Of a DNA stretch of 64,000 bases, positions 16,099 through 23,511 are shown one piece after another. The number at the start of each line of letters is the position of its first letter. Within the stretch, counting starts at the first letter, position 1. A program made the translations under genes and the position numbers. The stretch covers positions 1,054,001-1,118,000 of the forward strand of contig NZ_BMRZ01000001.1 of the NCBI RefSeq assembly GCF_014648895.1, in the 5' to 3' direction. The notes beneath the pieces were generated by a model. That model was not told where the DNA came from and did no database searches. It was given only the letters and a program-made list of their open reading frames with translations. The stretch comes from Streptomyces tanashiensis (GTDB lineage: Bacteria; Actinomycetota; Actinomycetes; Streptomycetales; Streptomycetaceae).

Positions 16099-17025
16099 AT
16101 GTCTCTCCCCGCCGCCTTCCACGAGATCGCCAAGCGCGTCAACAACTGGGGCCGCTGGGGCCAGGACGACGAGATCGGCACGCTCAACCTCGTCACCGAC
16201 GAGGTCGTGCGGGAGGCCGTCGCCACCGTCCGCACCGGCCTGCGCGTCCCGCTCGCCGTCGACCTCAAGCAGGACGGCGTGCAGACGGGCATGATCCCCG
16301 GCCGGGTGAACCCGCTCCACGTCATGGTCCAGGTCAACCAGGAGCTCTTCGGCCCCGGCACGGTCGCCACCAGCGACGACGCCGTGACCCTCGGCCTCCA
16401 GGCCGGCACCCACTGGGACGCCCTCACGCACGTCTCCCACTCGGGCCGCATCTACAACGGCCGCCCCGCCGCCTCGATCACCCCGCACGGCCGCTCCGAG
16501 TTCAGCGGCATCCACACGGCCCGTCACCTCGTGAGCCGCGGGGTCCTCCTGGACGTCGCCGCCGCGAAGGGCGTGGACCGGCTGCCCGGCGACCACGCCG
16601 TGACGCCCGAGGACCTCGACGAGGCGGCCGAGTTCGGCGGGGTGACGGTACGGTCCGGGGACGTCGTCCTCGTACGGACCGGGCAGATCCAGGCGTACCT
16701 GGCCGGGGACAGGCACGGGTACGCCTTCCCGTCACCCGGCCTCTCGGTCCGCACGCCCGAGTGGTTCCACGCCCACGACGTCGCGGCCGTCGCCAACGAC
16801 ACGCTCACCTTCGAGATCTTCCCGCCCGAGATCGAGGACCTCTGGCTGCCCGTGCACGCCCTCGACCTGGTCGAGATGGGCATGCTCCAGGGGCAGAACT
16901 GGAATCTGGAGGCTCTGTCCACAGCCTGTGCACAAGAAGGGCGCTACGCCTTCCTGCTCTCCGCGATGCCCGAGCCCTTCGTCGGCGGTACGGGCACACC
17001 GGTGGCCCCGGTCGCCATCCTGTAG
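16099..17025 (+). CDS. Cyclase family protein (kynurenine formamidase-like hydrolase)
   Basis: 308 residues. The metal-binding motif AGTHWDALTHV matches the HxGTHxDxxxH signature of the cyclase/KynB-like superfamily (Mn/Zn hydrolases acting on amides, lactones or imides). ATG 16099 follows GGAGG at good spacing. Its place in a CoA-catabolic locus suggests hydrolysis of a lactone or ring-derived intermediate, for example the product of a Baeyer-Villiger step; this is inference. The gene is followed directly by 26-bp tandem repeats. Confidence 0.88.
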   Translation: MSLPAAFHEIAKRVNNWGRWGQDDEIGTLNLVTDEVVREAVATVRTGLRVPLAVDLKQDGVQTGMIPGRVNPLHVMVQVNQELFGPGTVATSDDAVTLGLQAGTHWDALTHVSHSGRIYNGRPAASITPHGRSEFSGIHTARHLVSRGVLLDVAAAKGVDRLPGDHAVTPEDLDEAAEFGGVTVRSGDVVLVRTGQIQAYLAGDRHGYAFPSPGLSVRTPEWFHAHDVAAVANDTLTFEIFPPEIEDLWLPVHALDLVEMGMLQGQNWNLEALSTACAQEGRYAFLLSAMPEPFVGGTGTPVAPVAIL

Positions 17026-17095
17026 GCCTTCACGGGCGGCAGCCCTGCCGGGCCTTCACAGGCGGCATCCCTGCGGGACTTCACGGGCGGCGGCG
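17026..17095. repeat. 26-bp tandem repeat after cyclase stop
   Basis: GCCTTCACGGGCGGCAGCCC... at 17026, a near-copy at 17052, and a partial copy from 17078. The array starts at the base after the stop codon. Like the 32-bp array at 11612, it is anchored at a gene end. Confidence 0.7.
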
Positions 17096-17154
17096 CGCTC
17101 GCACGCGCCCCGAGCACGGCACGGCCCGCCGCCACCCGGCCACGACCCGCACAC

Positions 17155-17176
17155 GCCGAGGGCCACGGCCCTCGGC
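17155..17176. terminator. GC-rich hairpin terminator
   Basis: Perfect inverted repeat GCCGAGGGCC / GGCCCTCGGC with a 2-nt centre (effectively an 8-bp stem and 6-nt loop). It lies between the convergent cyclase and RsbW-like genes. No U-tract, as is usual in Streptomyces. Confidence 0.6.
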
Positions 17177-17227
17177 TCCCCTCGCCACGAATCGCTCACC
17201 CCAGAGTGGGCAAAACGGAACGAATCG

Positions 17228-17668
17228 TCAACAGCGCACCCGATGGGGCGACAGAGAGGACACGGGCGACACGGGCGCGACCCGGTCCACCTCGCACCAG
17301 ATGCTCTTGCCGACCGCCTCCGGCTGCCAGCCCCACCGGTCCGCGAGGCCGTCCACCAGCTCCAGGCCGCGCCCGTTGGTGTCGTCGCCCTCCGCGTGCC
17401 GGGGCCGCGGCGGGCAGTCGCTCGCGTCGGCGACCTCGACCCGCACCCCACGGCCCTCCGCGGCGAACAGCATCCGCAGCACGGCCGGGCAGCCCGTGTG
17501 CACCACGGCGTTGGTCACCAGCTCGGAGATGAGGAGCACCAGCGTCTCGGCGAGCGGCTCGTCATCCCCTATGCCCGACCCGGCGAGTCGCGAACGGGCC
17601 CACTTCCGGGCTCGTCCCACCTCTGCCGGGTCCGGCCCGACCTCCAACTGAACCTGAAGTACCTGCAC
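17228..17668 (-). CDS. RsbW-like ATP-binding protein (HATPase_c_2)
   Basis: 146 residues of GHKL ATPase fold: N-box LLISELVTNAVVHT and G-box NGRGLELVDGLADRWGW. Streptomyces encode many such small anti-sigma-factor-like or regulatory kinases; partners are usually STAS proteins. Start GTG 17668. No sigma or STAS gene is adjacent (the nearest are at 22978 and 23512), so the partner is unknown. It has no operator of the catabolic regulon. Confidence 0.85.
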   Translation of the reverse strand: MQVLQVQLEVGPDPAEVGRARKWARSRLAGSGIGDDEPLAETLVLLISELVTNAVVHTGCPAVLRMLFAAEGRGVRVEVADASDCPPRPRHAEGDDTNGRGLELVDGLADRWGWQPEAVGKSIWCEVDRVAPVSPVSSLSPHRVRC

Positions 17669-17792
17669 CGCTCACACCATCCGAACCGGCGGACACACCT
17701 TCACGGAACGTGATTCCCTTGTGGGACAGCATGGTTGACGTACAGTCACCGCAACAAGCGCTTCGGGCATATTCCAGCGCGAAGGAGTACGC

Positions 17793-17960
17793 ATGGTCCA
17801 TACTGTGCGACGCACGCTGCGGGCAGTCGAACGCCGGGTGCGAGCGGCGGGCATTCCCGGCCGCGGGGCCGCCGCAGGGGCGACACCGGGACGATCCGGG
17901 GCATCGAGCACTCGCATCCCACGGAGCGTACCGGAGGCGGAGGCCGACTCCGGGCCGTGA
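17793..17960 (+). CDS. Possible 55-residue basic small protein
   Basis: ATG 17793 is preceded by GAAGGAG at ideal spacing and opens a 55-codon frame ending TGA 17960. The product is rich in Arg, Ala and Gly (N-terminus MVHTVRRTLRAVERRVRAAG), with a likely short amphipathic basic helix. The upstream 100 bp are less GC-rich than the surroundings (TTGACG at 17733), consistent with a promoter. No known domain. It sits in the otherwise empty 363-bp gap between the RsbW-like gene and the acyl-CoA dehydrogenases. Confidence 0.4.
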   Translation: MVHTVRRTLRAVERRVRAAGIPGRGAAAGATPGRSGASSTRIPRSVPEAEADSGP

Positions 17961-18031
17961 CGGCCCCGCCGAAGGACACAACCCGATATCGACATTCCGT
18001 GACGCCCGGGACGCGCAGCGCTACGTACGGA

Positions 18032-18976
18032 TCACAGTGCGGCGGCCACCTCCTCCTCCGCCCGCGCGGCGGGCAGCCGCAGCTCGGCCCGCACCCAGGC
18101 CCGCTTCAGGTGCAGGTGCACATCGGCCTCCCAGGTGAAGCCCATCCCGCCGTGCACCTGGAGGCAGTCCCGCGCGTTGCCGACCGCCGCCTCGTCGGCG
18201 AGCAGCTTGGCCCCCGCGATCTCGACGGGGTCGCCGGTGACGGCGGCGGCCCGGACGGCGGCGCGGGCGAGCTCGGTCCGCACGAGCATCCCGGCACAGA
18301 GGTGCTTCACCGCCTGGAACCCCCCGATCACCTGCCCGAACTGCGACCGCTGCCGCGCGTACGAGACGGCCGCGTCGGTGGTGGCGGCGGCACTGCCCAC
18401 CTGCTCGGCGGCGGTGAGGAGAACGGCGTCCGTTGTGGGCAGTCGTCCCGCTGGGGCCGGACGGGTGGGCACAACGGACGGCGCCCCTGCCGGGCCCAGG
18501 CTCTCCGCACCTACGGCGCCCACAGGACCGGGCAACCTGTGCAGCGGCGTCAGCGGATCGACCGACCGCACCCGGACCGCGCCCGTGACATCGCCCAGCA
18601 CCACGTCCGCCTCGTCCAGCCAGGGGACCAGGCCCTCCGAGGCGGCGGTCACCACGACGGACCCGTCCGCCGCCCCCGGCACGGACCCCGCGGCCACGTG
18701 CGTGGCCACCAGCGGCCCCGGCAGCAGCACCCTCCCCGCCTCCTCGAAGACGAGGACCGCCTCCGGGAGCCCGAGCCCGACACCCCCCTCCGCCTCCGGG
18801 AGCCGCAGCGCGAAGAACCCGGCCGCGCCGAGCTCCCGCCACAGCTCCCGGTCCAGCGAAGGGGCGTCGACGGCCGCCCGCAGCGCCTCCCGGCCGAAGA
18901 GGCGCGCGAGCAGTTCCCGTACGCCTCGCCGCAGCGCCCGCTGGTCCTCGGTGAGTCGGAAGTCCATGGGGGTCAC
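18032..18976 (-). CDS. Acyl-CoA dehydrogenase, short subunit
   Basis: 314 residues, shorter than a canonical acyl-CoA dehydrogenase (about 380). The middle beta-domain is reduced while the C-terminal helical domain is clear (YARQRSQFGQVIGGFQAVKH; QVHGGMGFTWEADVH). Together with the upstream 378-residue dehydrogenase it resembles heteromeric alpha2beta2 enzymes known from actinobacterial steroid and alicyclic catabolism. GTG 18976 overlaps the preceding stop (GTGA). A repeat-derived segment (18427-18480) encodes an in-frame insertion (VVPTRPAPAGRLPTT) at about residues 166-183. Confidence 0.88.
   Translation of the reverse strand: MTPMDFRLTEDQRALRRGVRELLARLFGREALRAAVDAPSLDRELWRELGAAGFFALRLPEAEGGVGLGLPEAVLVFEEAGRVLLPGPLVATHVAAGSVPGAADGSVVVTAASEGLVPWLDEADVVLGDVTGAVRVRSVDPLTPLHRLPGPVGAVGAESLGPAGAPSVVPTRPAPAGRLPTTDAVLLTAAEQVGSAAATTDAAVSYARQRSQFGQVIGGFQAVKHLCAGMLVRTELARAAVRAAAVTGDPVEIAGAKLLADEAAVGNARDCLQVHGGMGFTWEADVHLHLKRAWVRAELRLPAARAEEEVAAAL
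18427..18480. repeat. Intragenic palindromic repeat
   Basis: Perfect 11-bp arms CGTCCGTTGTG / CACAACGGACG enclose TGGGCAGTCGTCCCGC-type sequence. The same core (TGTGGGCAATCGT, CCCGCAGGG, TTGCCCACA) forms the terminator hairpin at 25411-25462. It lies inside the short acyl-CoA dehydrogenase gene and is translated without breaking the frame. Confidence 0.7.
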
Positions 18977-20109
18977 CGGCCCTTCGGCAGGCCGAGGATG
19001 CGCTCGGCGACGATGTTGCGCTGGATCTGGGAGGTGCCGGCCGCGATCGTGTACGAGAGCGAGGACAGCCGGTCGAGGGTCCAGTCGCGGCCGAGGTCGA
19101 GCGCGTCGGGCCCCAGGACGGCGGCGGCCGCGTCGTACAGCTCCTGGCGGGCGTGCGAGTAGTGCAGCTTGAAGACGGAACCGCCGGCGCCGGGGACGCC
19201 GCCGGTCGCCTGGGCCTCGCTGACGTTGGCCTGGACGATCCGCCAGAGCGCCTGGAACTCGGCGGAGAGCCTGCCGAGCCGGCGCCGCAGGACGGGGTCG
19301 TCCCAGGTGCCGTTCTTCCGGGCCGTGCGGGCGAGTTCGCCGAGGAGGCGGCGGCAGGCGACGACCTCGCCGACGAAGGCGGTGCCGCGTTCGAAGGAGA
19401 GCGTGACCATGGTGACCCGCCAGCCGTCGTTCTCCTCCCCCACCCGGTTCTCGACGGGCACCCGCACCTCGTCGAGGAAGACCTCGGCGAACTCGGTCGA
19501 CCCGGCGAGGGTGCGCAGCGGCCGTACGGTGATGCCGGGGGCGTCCATGGGCAGGGCGAGCCAGGTGATGCCCCGGTGCTTGGACGTGGCCTCCGGGTCC
19601 GTGCGGACGAGGAGCTCGCACCAGTCGGCGACCTCGGCGTGCGAGGTCCAGATCTTCTGCCCGGTGACGACGTACGCGTCCCCGTCCCGTACGGCCCGGG
19701 TGCGGAGCGAGGCGAGGTCCGACCCGGCGTCCGGCTCGCTGAAGCCCTGGCACCAGACCTCGTCGCCGCGCAGGATCGGCGGCAGCCACCGCGCGCGCTG
19801 CGCGGCCGTGCCCTCGGCGGCGATCGTGGGTCCGGCGTGGAGGAGGCCGACGAAGTTGGCGCCGACGTAGGGCGCCCCGGCGAGCTCGGTCTCCTCCAGG
19901 AAGATGAGTCGCTGGGTCGGGGAGGCGTCCCAGTGGGTGTCGGCGTATCCGGCGTCGTACAGGCGGCGCTGCCAGCCGCAGTCGTAGGCGCGGCGGGCGG
20001 GCCAGTCGAGCGGGTCGGGCCGCCCGGGGAGGCCCGGCAGGGTGGCGGCGAGCCATTCCCGCAGGCGGGCGCGGTACTCCTCCTCCTCGTCGGTGCAGGA
20101 GAGGTCCAT
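18973..20109 (-). CDS. Acyl-CoA dehydrogenase, full-length subunit
   Basis: 378 residues. Visible: N-terminal helical domain, QGFSEPDAGSDLASLRTRA (acyl-CoA/FAD contact), GQKIWTSHAEVADW and the C-terminal YTIAAGTSQIQRNIVAERILGLP motif. It has the size and motifs of the larger subunit of heteromeric dehydrogenases. The start ATG 20109 overlaps the amidohydrolase stop by one base (TGATG) and its own stop overlaps the next gene (GTGA), so amidohydrolase and both subunits form a tightly coupled operon controlled from the 21359 operator. Confidence 0.92.
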   Translation of the reverse strand: MDLSCTDEEEEYRARLREWLAATLPGLPGRPDPLDWPARRAYDCGWQRRLYDAGYADTHWDASPTQRLIFLEETELAGAPYVGANFVGLLHAGPTIAAEGTAAQRARWLPPILRGDEVWCQGFSEPDAGSDLASLRTRAVRDGDAYVVTGQKIWTSHAEVADWCELLVRTDPEATSKHRGITWLALPMDAPGITVRPLRTLAGSTEFAEVFLDEVRVPVENRVGEENDGWRVTMVTLSFERGTAFVGEVVACRRLLGELARTARKNGTWDDPVLRRRLGRLSAEFQALWRIVQANVSEAQATGGVPGAGGSVFKLHYSHARQELYDAAAAVLGPDALDLGRDWTLDRLSSLSYTIAAGTSQIQRNIVAERILGLPKGR

Positions 20110-21317
20110 CAGGCGGTCCGGCGGTCGCGGTCGAGGTCGAGGCCGAGCATGCGGATGGCGTTGCCCCGCATGAGCTTGTAGACCGTCTCGTCGTCGAGGC
20201 CCTGGACGTGGTCGAGGGCGACCTCCTTGGTGTGCGGGAAGGTCGAGTCGACGTGCGGGTAGTCGGTCTCGAAGGTGGCGTTGTCCCGGCCCACCACGTC
20301 CAGCGAGGCGATGCCGTGCTTGTCGCGGAAGAAGCAGCAGAAGATCTGCCGGTAGTAGTACGTGGACGGGGGCTCGGGGACGATGTCGCGGACGCCGCCC
20401 CAGGCGCGGTGCTCCTCCCAGACGTCGTCGGCGCGTTCGAGGGCGTAGGGGATCCAGCCCATCTGGCCCTCGCTGTAGGCGAGCTTGAGCCGGGGGAACT
20501 TCACCAGGACCCCGCTGAAGAGGAAGTCCATCATCGAGGCCATGGCGTTGTTGAAGCTGAGGGAGGCCTGGACGGCGGGCGGGGCGTCGGGCGAGGCGGC
20601 CGGCATCTGGCTGGACGACCCGATGTGCATGTTGACCACCGTGCCGGTCTCCTGGCAGACGGCGAAGAAGGGGTCCCAGTAGCCGGAGTGGATGGACGGC
20701 AGGCCGAGGTGGGTGGGGATCTCGGAGAAGGTGACGGCCTTGACCCCGCGGGCGGCGTTGCGCCGGATCTCGGCGACGGCGAGGCCGATGTCCCAGAGGG
20801 GGATGATGCAGAGCGGGATGAGCCGGCCGCCGCTGTCGCCGCACCACTCCTCGACCATCCAGTCGTTGTAGGCGCGGACGCAGGCGAGGGCCACCTCCTT
20901 GTCCTGGGCCTCGGCGAAGGTCTGCCCGCAGAAGCGGGGGAAGGTCGGGAAGCAGAGGGAGGCCTCGACGTGGTTGAGGTCCATGTCCTTCAGGCGGGCG
21001 GCGGGGTCCCAGCAGCCGCGCCGCATCTCCTCGCGGGTGATGCCCTCCAGGGTCATGTCGTCGCGGTCGAAGCCGACGGCGGCGATGTTGCGCTTGTACG
21101 GGAACTTGAGGTCCTCGTAGATCCACCAGTCGGTCGGCGGCCCTTCGGGGTCCATCGTGATCTGGTACTTGCCGGCGACGTAGGCGAGCTCGCCGATGCC
21201 GGCCGTGAGGGGCCGGGGGCCGCGGTCGCGGTACTTCTTCGGGAGCCAGGTCTCGAAGAGGTGGGCGGGCTCGATCACGTGGTCGTCGACGCTGATGATG
21301 CGGGGCAGTTCCGTCAT
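20109..21317 (-). CDS. Amidohydrolase_2 family protein
   Basis: 402 residues, metal-dependent TIM-barrel hydrolase/decarboxylase fold. The N-terminus SVDDHVIEPAHLFETWLP has the D-x-H-type start of a subfamily common in actinobacterial CoA-catabolic clusters; downstream are CCFFRDKHG and FETDYPHVDSTFP with the conserved Asp/His. Members act as hydrolases, decarboxylases or retro-aldol/hydratase enzymes; the reaction here is unknown. ATG 21317 is preceded by GGGAGAGG. First gene of the three-gene operon. Confidence 0.9.
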   Translation of the reverse strand: MTELPRIISVDDHVIEPAHLFETWLPKKYRDRGPRPLTAGIGELAYVAGKYQITMDPEGPPTDWWIYEDLKFPYKRNIAAVGFDRDDMTLEGITREEMRRGCWDPAARLKDMDLNHVEASLCFPTFPRFCGQTFAEAQDKEVALACVRAYNDWMVEEWCGDSGGRLIPLCIIPLWDIGLAVAEIRRNAARGVKAVTFSEIPTHLGLPSIHSGYWDPFFAVCQETGTVVNMHIGSSSQMPAASPDAPPAVQASLSFNNAMASMMDFLFSGVLVKFPRLKLAYSEGQMGWIPYALERADDVWEEHRAWGGVRDIVPEPPSTYYYRQIFCCFFRDKHGIASLDVVGRDNATFETDYPHVDSTFPHTKEVALDHVQGLDDETVYKLMRGNAIRMLGLDLDRDRRTA

Positions 21318-21358
21318 GGAGCCTCTCCCGGATTCGGCGGACCGTTCCCGGCCCGTTT

Positions 21359-21373
21359 CTGATGACCCGTCAG
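21359..21373. promoter_or_regulatory. Candidate operator, copy 7 (CTGATGACCCGTCAG)
   Basis: One mismatch from the consensus; 42 bp before the amidohydrolase start. It overlaps a second perfect palindrome CCGTCAGATCTGACGG (21367-21382), formed by its right arm and an additional left-type arm. Confidence 0.7.
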
Positions 21374-21444
21374 ATCTGACGGGATCAGGCTAGCCCCGCA
21401 CCCCTGGACCGACAAGCGCCGGACCTCTACGCTCACCGCACTAT

Positions 21445-21459
21445 CTGACGGAACGTCAG
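21445..21459. promoter_or_regulatory. Candidate operator, copy 8 (CTGACGGAACGTCAG)
   Basis: Perfect 6-3-6 palindrome, 33 bp before the acyl-CoA ligase start, in the divergent amidohydrolase/ligase region. Confidence 0.75.
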
Positions 21460-21491
21460 CCATGAGGAGTACGGACGAGAGGAGTACGGTC

Positions 21492-23006
21492 ATGAACGCG
21501 ACCGCACACGCCCTGGGCGGGTCCCGCACGCTCTGGGAGCTCGTCGAACGCCGCGCCGCCCTCACCCCCGACCGGCCCGTCCTCCTCCAGGGCGACCGCG
21601 TCCTCACCTTCGGCGGCCTCCGCGAGCGCGCCGAACGCTGCGCCGCCGGCCTGTACGAGAAGGGCGTGCGCCCCGGCACCGTCGTCGCCTGGCAGCTGCC
21701 CACCCGCATCGAGACCGCCGTGCTCTCCTTCGCGCTCGCCCGCCTCGGCGCCGTGCAGTCCCCGGTGATCCCCTTCTACCGGGACAAGGAGGTCGGCTTC
21801 GCGCTGCGCGCCTCCGAGGCCGAGTACTTCGCGGTCCCCGGAATCTGGCGTGGATTCGACCATACGGAGATGGCACGGAGGCTCGGCGCGCGCGGGATCT
21901 TCGAGGCTTACTCGCCCGAGAGCCTGCCGGACGGCGACCCGGCCGTCCTGCCGCCGCCGCCCGCCTCCGGGACCGACGTCCGCTGGATCTACTGGACCTC
22001 CGGCACCACCTCCGACCCCAAGGGCGTCCTGCACACCGACCGCTCGCTCCTCGCCGGCGGCTCCTGCCTCGCCCACGCCCTCCGGCTGACGGCCGAGGAC
22101 GTCGGCTCGATGGCCTTCCCGTACGCGCACATCGCCGGGCCCGACTACACGGTGATGCTCCTGCTGTACGGATTCCCCGCCGTGATGTTCGAACAGTTCG
22201 CGCTGCCGGAGGCCCTCGACGAGTACAACCGGCACGGCGTGACGGTCGCCGGCGGCTCCACCGCCTTCTACGCGATGTTCCTCGCCGAGCAGCGCAAACA
22301 GCCCGGGAAGCCCGTCATCCCCACCCTCCGTCTGCTCGCGGGCGGCGGGGCGCCCAAGCCGCCCGAGATCTACCACGCGGTACGGAAGGAGCTGGGCTGC
22401 CGGCTCACCCACGGGTACGGCATGACCGAGGTCCCCATGATCACGATGGGCGACCCCGAGGACACCGACGAGAACCTCGCCACCACCGAGGGCCGGCCGC
22501 CCGCCGGGATGGAGATCCGGATCACCGCCGACGGCGAGGTCCGGCTCCGCGGCGAGGCCGTCTGCCGGGGCTATCTCGACCCGGCGCAGACGGCCGCCGC
22601 CTTCGACGAGGACGGCTTCCTCGTCACCGGCGACGTCGGGCACCTCACGCCCGGCGGCCACCTCGTCCTCACGGGCCGCATCAAGGACATCATCATCCGC
22701 AAGGGAGAGAACATCTCGGCCAAGGAGATCGAGGACCTCCTCCACCGGCACCCGGACGTGGGCGACGCCGCCGTCATAGGCCTCCCGGACGCCGAGCGCG
22801 GCGAACGCGTCTGCGCCGTCGTCGAACAGCCCCCGGGCGCCGCCCCGCTCGGCCTCCCGCAGGTCACGGCCTTCCTGCGGGAGGCCGGACTCTCCGTCCA
22901 CAAGCTGCCGGAACAGCTGGAGGTGGTGGACGCGCTGCCCCGCAACGAGACCCTGCGGAAGGTGCTGAAGTACAAGCTCAGGGAGCGCTTCGGCACGAGC
23001 CCGTGA
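21492..23006 (+). CDS. AMP-forming acyl-CoA ligase
   Basis: 504-residue adenylate-forming enzyme. Core motifs: YWTSGTTSDPKGVLHT (P-loop, A3), GYGMTEVPMI (A5), TGDVGHLT (A7), KDIIIRKGENISAKEIED (A8), and a C-terminal Lys in LRKVLKYKL (A10). It resembles cyclohexanecarboxylate/alicyclic-type CoA ligases more than long-chain ligases; this is a judgement by eye. ATG 21492 follows GAGAGGAG; an in-frame ATG at 21462 sits 3 bp after the operator and is less likely. It probably starts the pathway by activating the acid. Confidence 0.9.
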   Translation: MNATAHALGGSRTLWELVERRAALTPDRPVLLQGDRVLTFGGLRERAERCAAGLYEKGVRPGTVVAWQLPTRIETAVLSFALARLGAVQSPVIPFYRDKEVGFALRASEAEYFAVPGIWRGFDHTEMARRLGARGIFEAYSPESLPDGDPAVLPPPPASGTDVRWIYWTSGTTSDPKGVLHTDRSLLAGGSCLAHALRLTAEDVGSMAFPYAHIAGPDYTVMLLLYGFPAVMFEQFALPEALDEYNRHGVTVAGGSTAFYAMFLAEQRKQPGKPVIPTLRLLAGGGAPKPPEIYHAVRKELGCRLTHGYGMTEVPMITMGDPEDTDENLATTEGRPPAGMEIRITADGEVRLRGEAVCRGYLDPAQTAAAFDEDGFLVTGDVGHLTPGGHLVLTGRIKDIIIRKGENISAKEIEDLLHRHPDVGDAAVIGLPDAERGERVCAVVEQPPGAAPLGLPQVTAFLREAGLSVHKLPEQLEVVDALPRNETLRKVLKYKLRERFGTSP

Positions 23007-23352
23007 GGGCCTCCGGCAGGTCCTCGTACACGTCGAAGAGACGGCGCACGCCGAGCGCGGAGAGCACCCGGCCGACATGACCGTCCCGGTCGTCGGGCTC
23101 CACGGGAAGGATCAGGCGGAGCCGGCCGCCGCAGGAGCGGAGCAGCCGGCGGGAGGCGATCAGCACGCCGACGCCGCTGGAGTCGCAGAACCGCACGGCG
23201 GACAGGTCGATCACCAGGTCGTGGCGGCCGCCCGCGACGGCGTCGTGGACGCGGCGGCGTATCCGGGGGGAGGTGACCAGGTCCAGTTCCCCCCGGACAC
23301 GGAGGACCGTCCAGGGGCCGTGCTCGTCCTCGTCGACCTCGATCGTCGTCAC
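22978..23352 (-). CDS. STAS-domain anti-sigma factor antagonist
   Basis: 124 residues, single STAS domain of the SpoIIAA/RsbV type. The phosphorylatable Ser lies in RFCDSSGVGVLIASRR, the standard antagonist motif. It would bind an RsbW-like kinase when unphosphorylated, freeing a sigma factor. The 3' end overlaps the acyl-CoA ligase gene by 29 nt (convergent). Start GTG 23352. It is divergent from the sigma-factor gene at 23512, but that sigma is of a different class, so partnership is not assured. Confidence 0.88.
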   Translation of the reverse strand: MTTIEVDEDEHGPWTVLRVRGELDLVTSPRIRRRVHDAVAGGRHDLVIDLSAVRFCDSSGVGVLIASRRLLRSCGGRLRLILPVEPDDRDGHVGRVLSALGVRRLFDVYEDLPEALTGSCRSAP

Positions 23353-23511
23353 GGACGCCGCCTGCCCCGCCGGCAGACGCCGAAACCCCCGTGGCGAGGG
23401 ATGACGCTTTCCTTACCATCGGCGGCGGCGTCAAGAGCGCACTTGCGGCAAACAGGAGTGCGTTGTCGGAGCGGCCCATTACTTTGGAGGAGAACCGGGA
23501 CGGAGGGCCTC

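Noticed and set aside
3510..23006. Steroid (KstR/KstR2) regulon
   Set aside because: The palindromes do not match the KstR or KstR2 consensus as I know them, and ring-degradation genes (KshA, KstD, HsaC) are absent.
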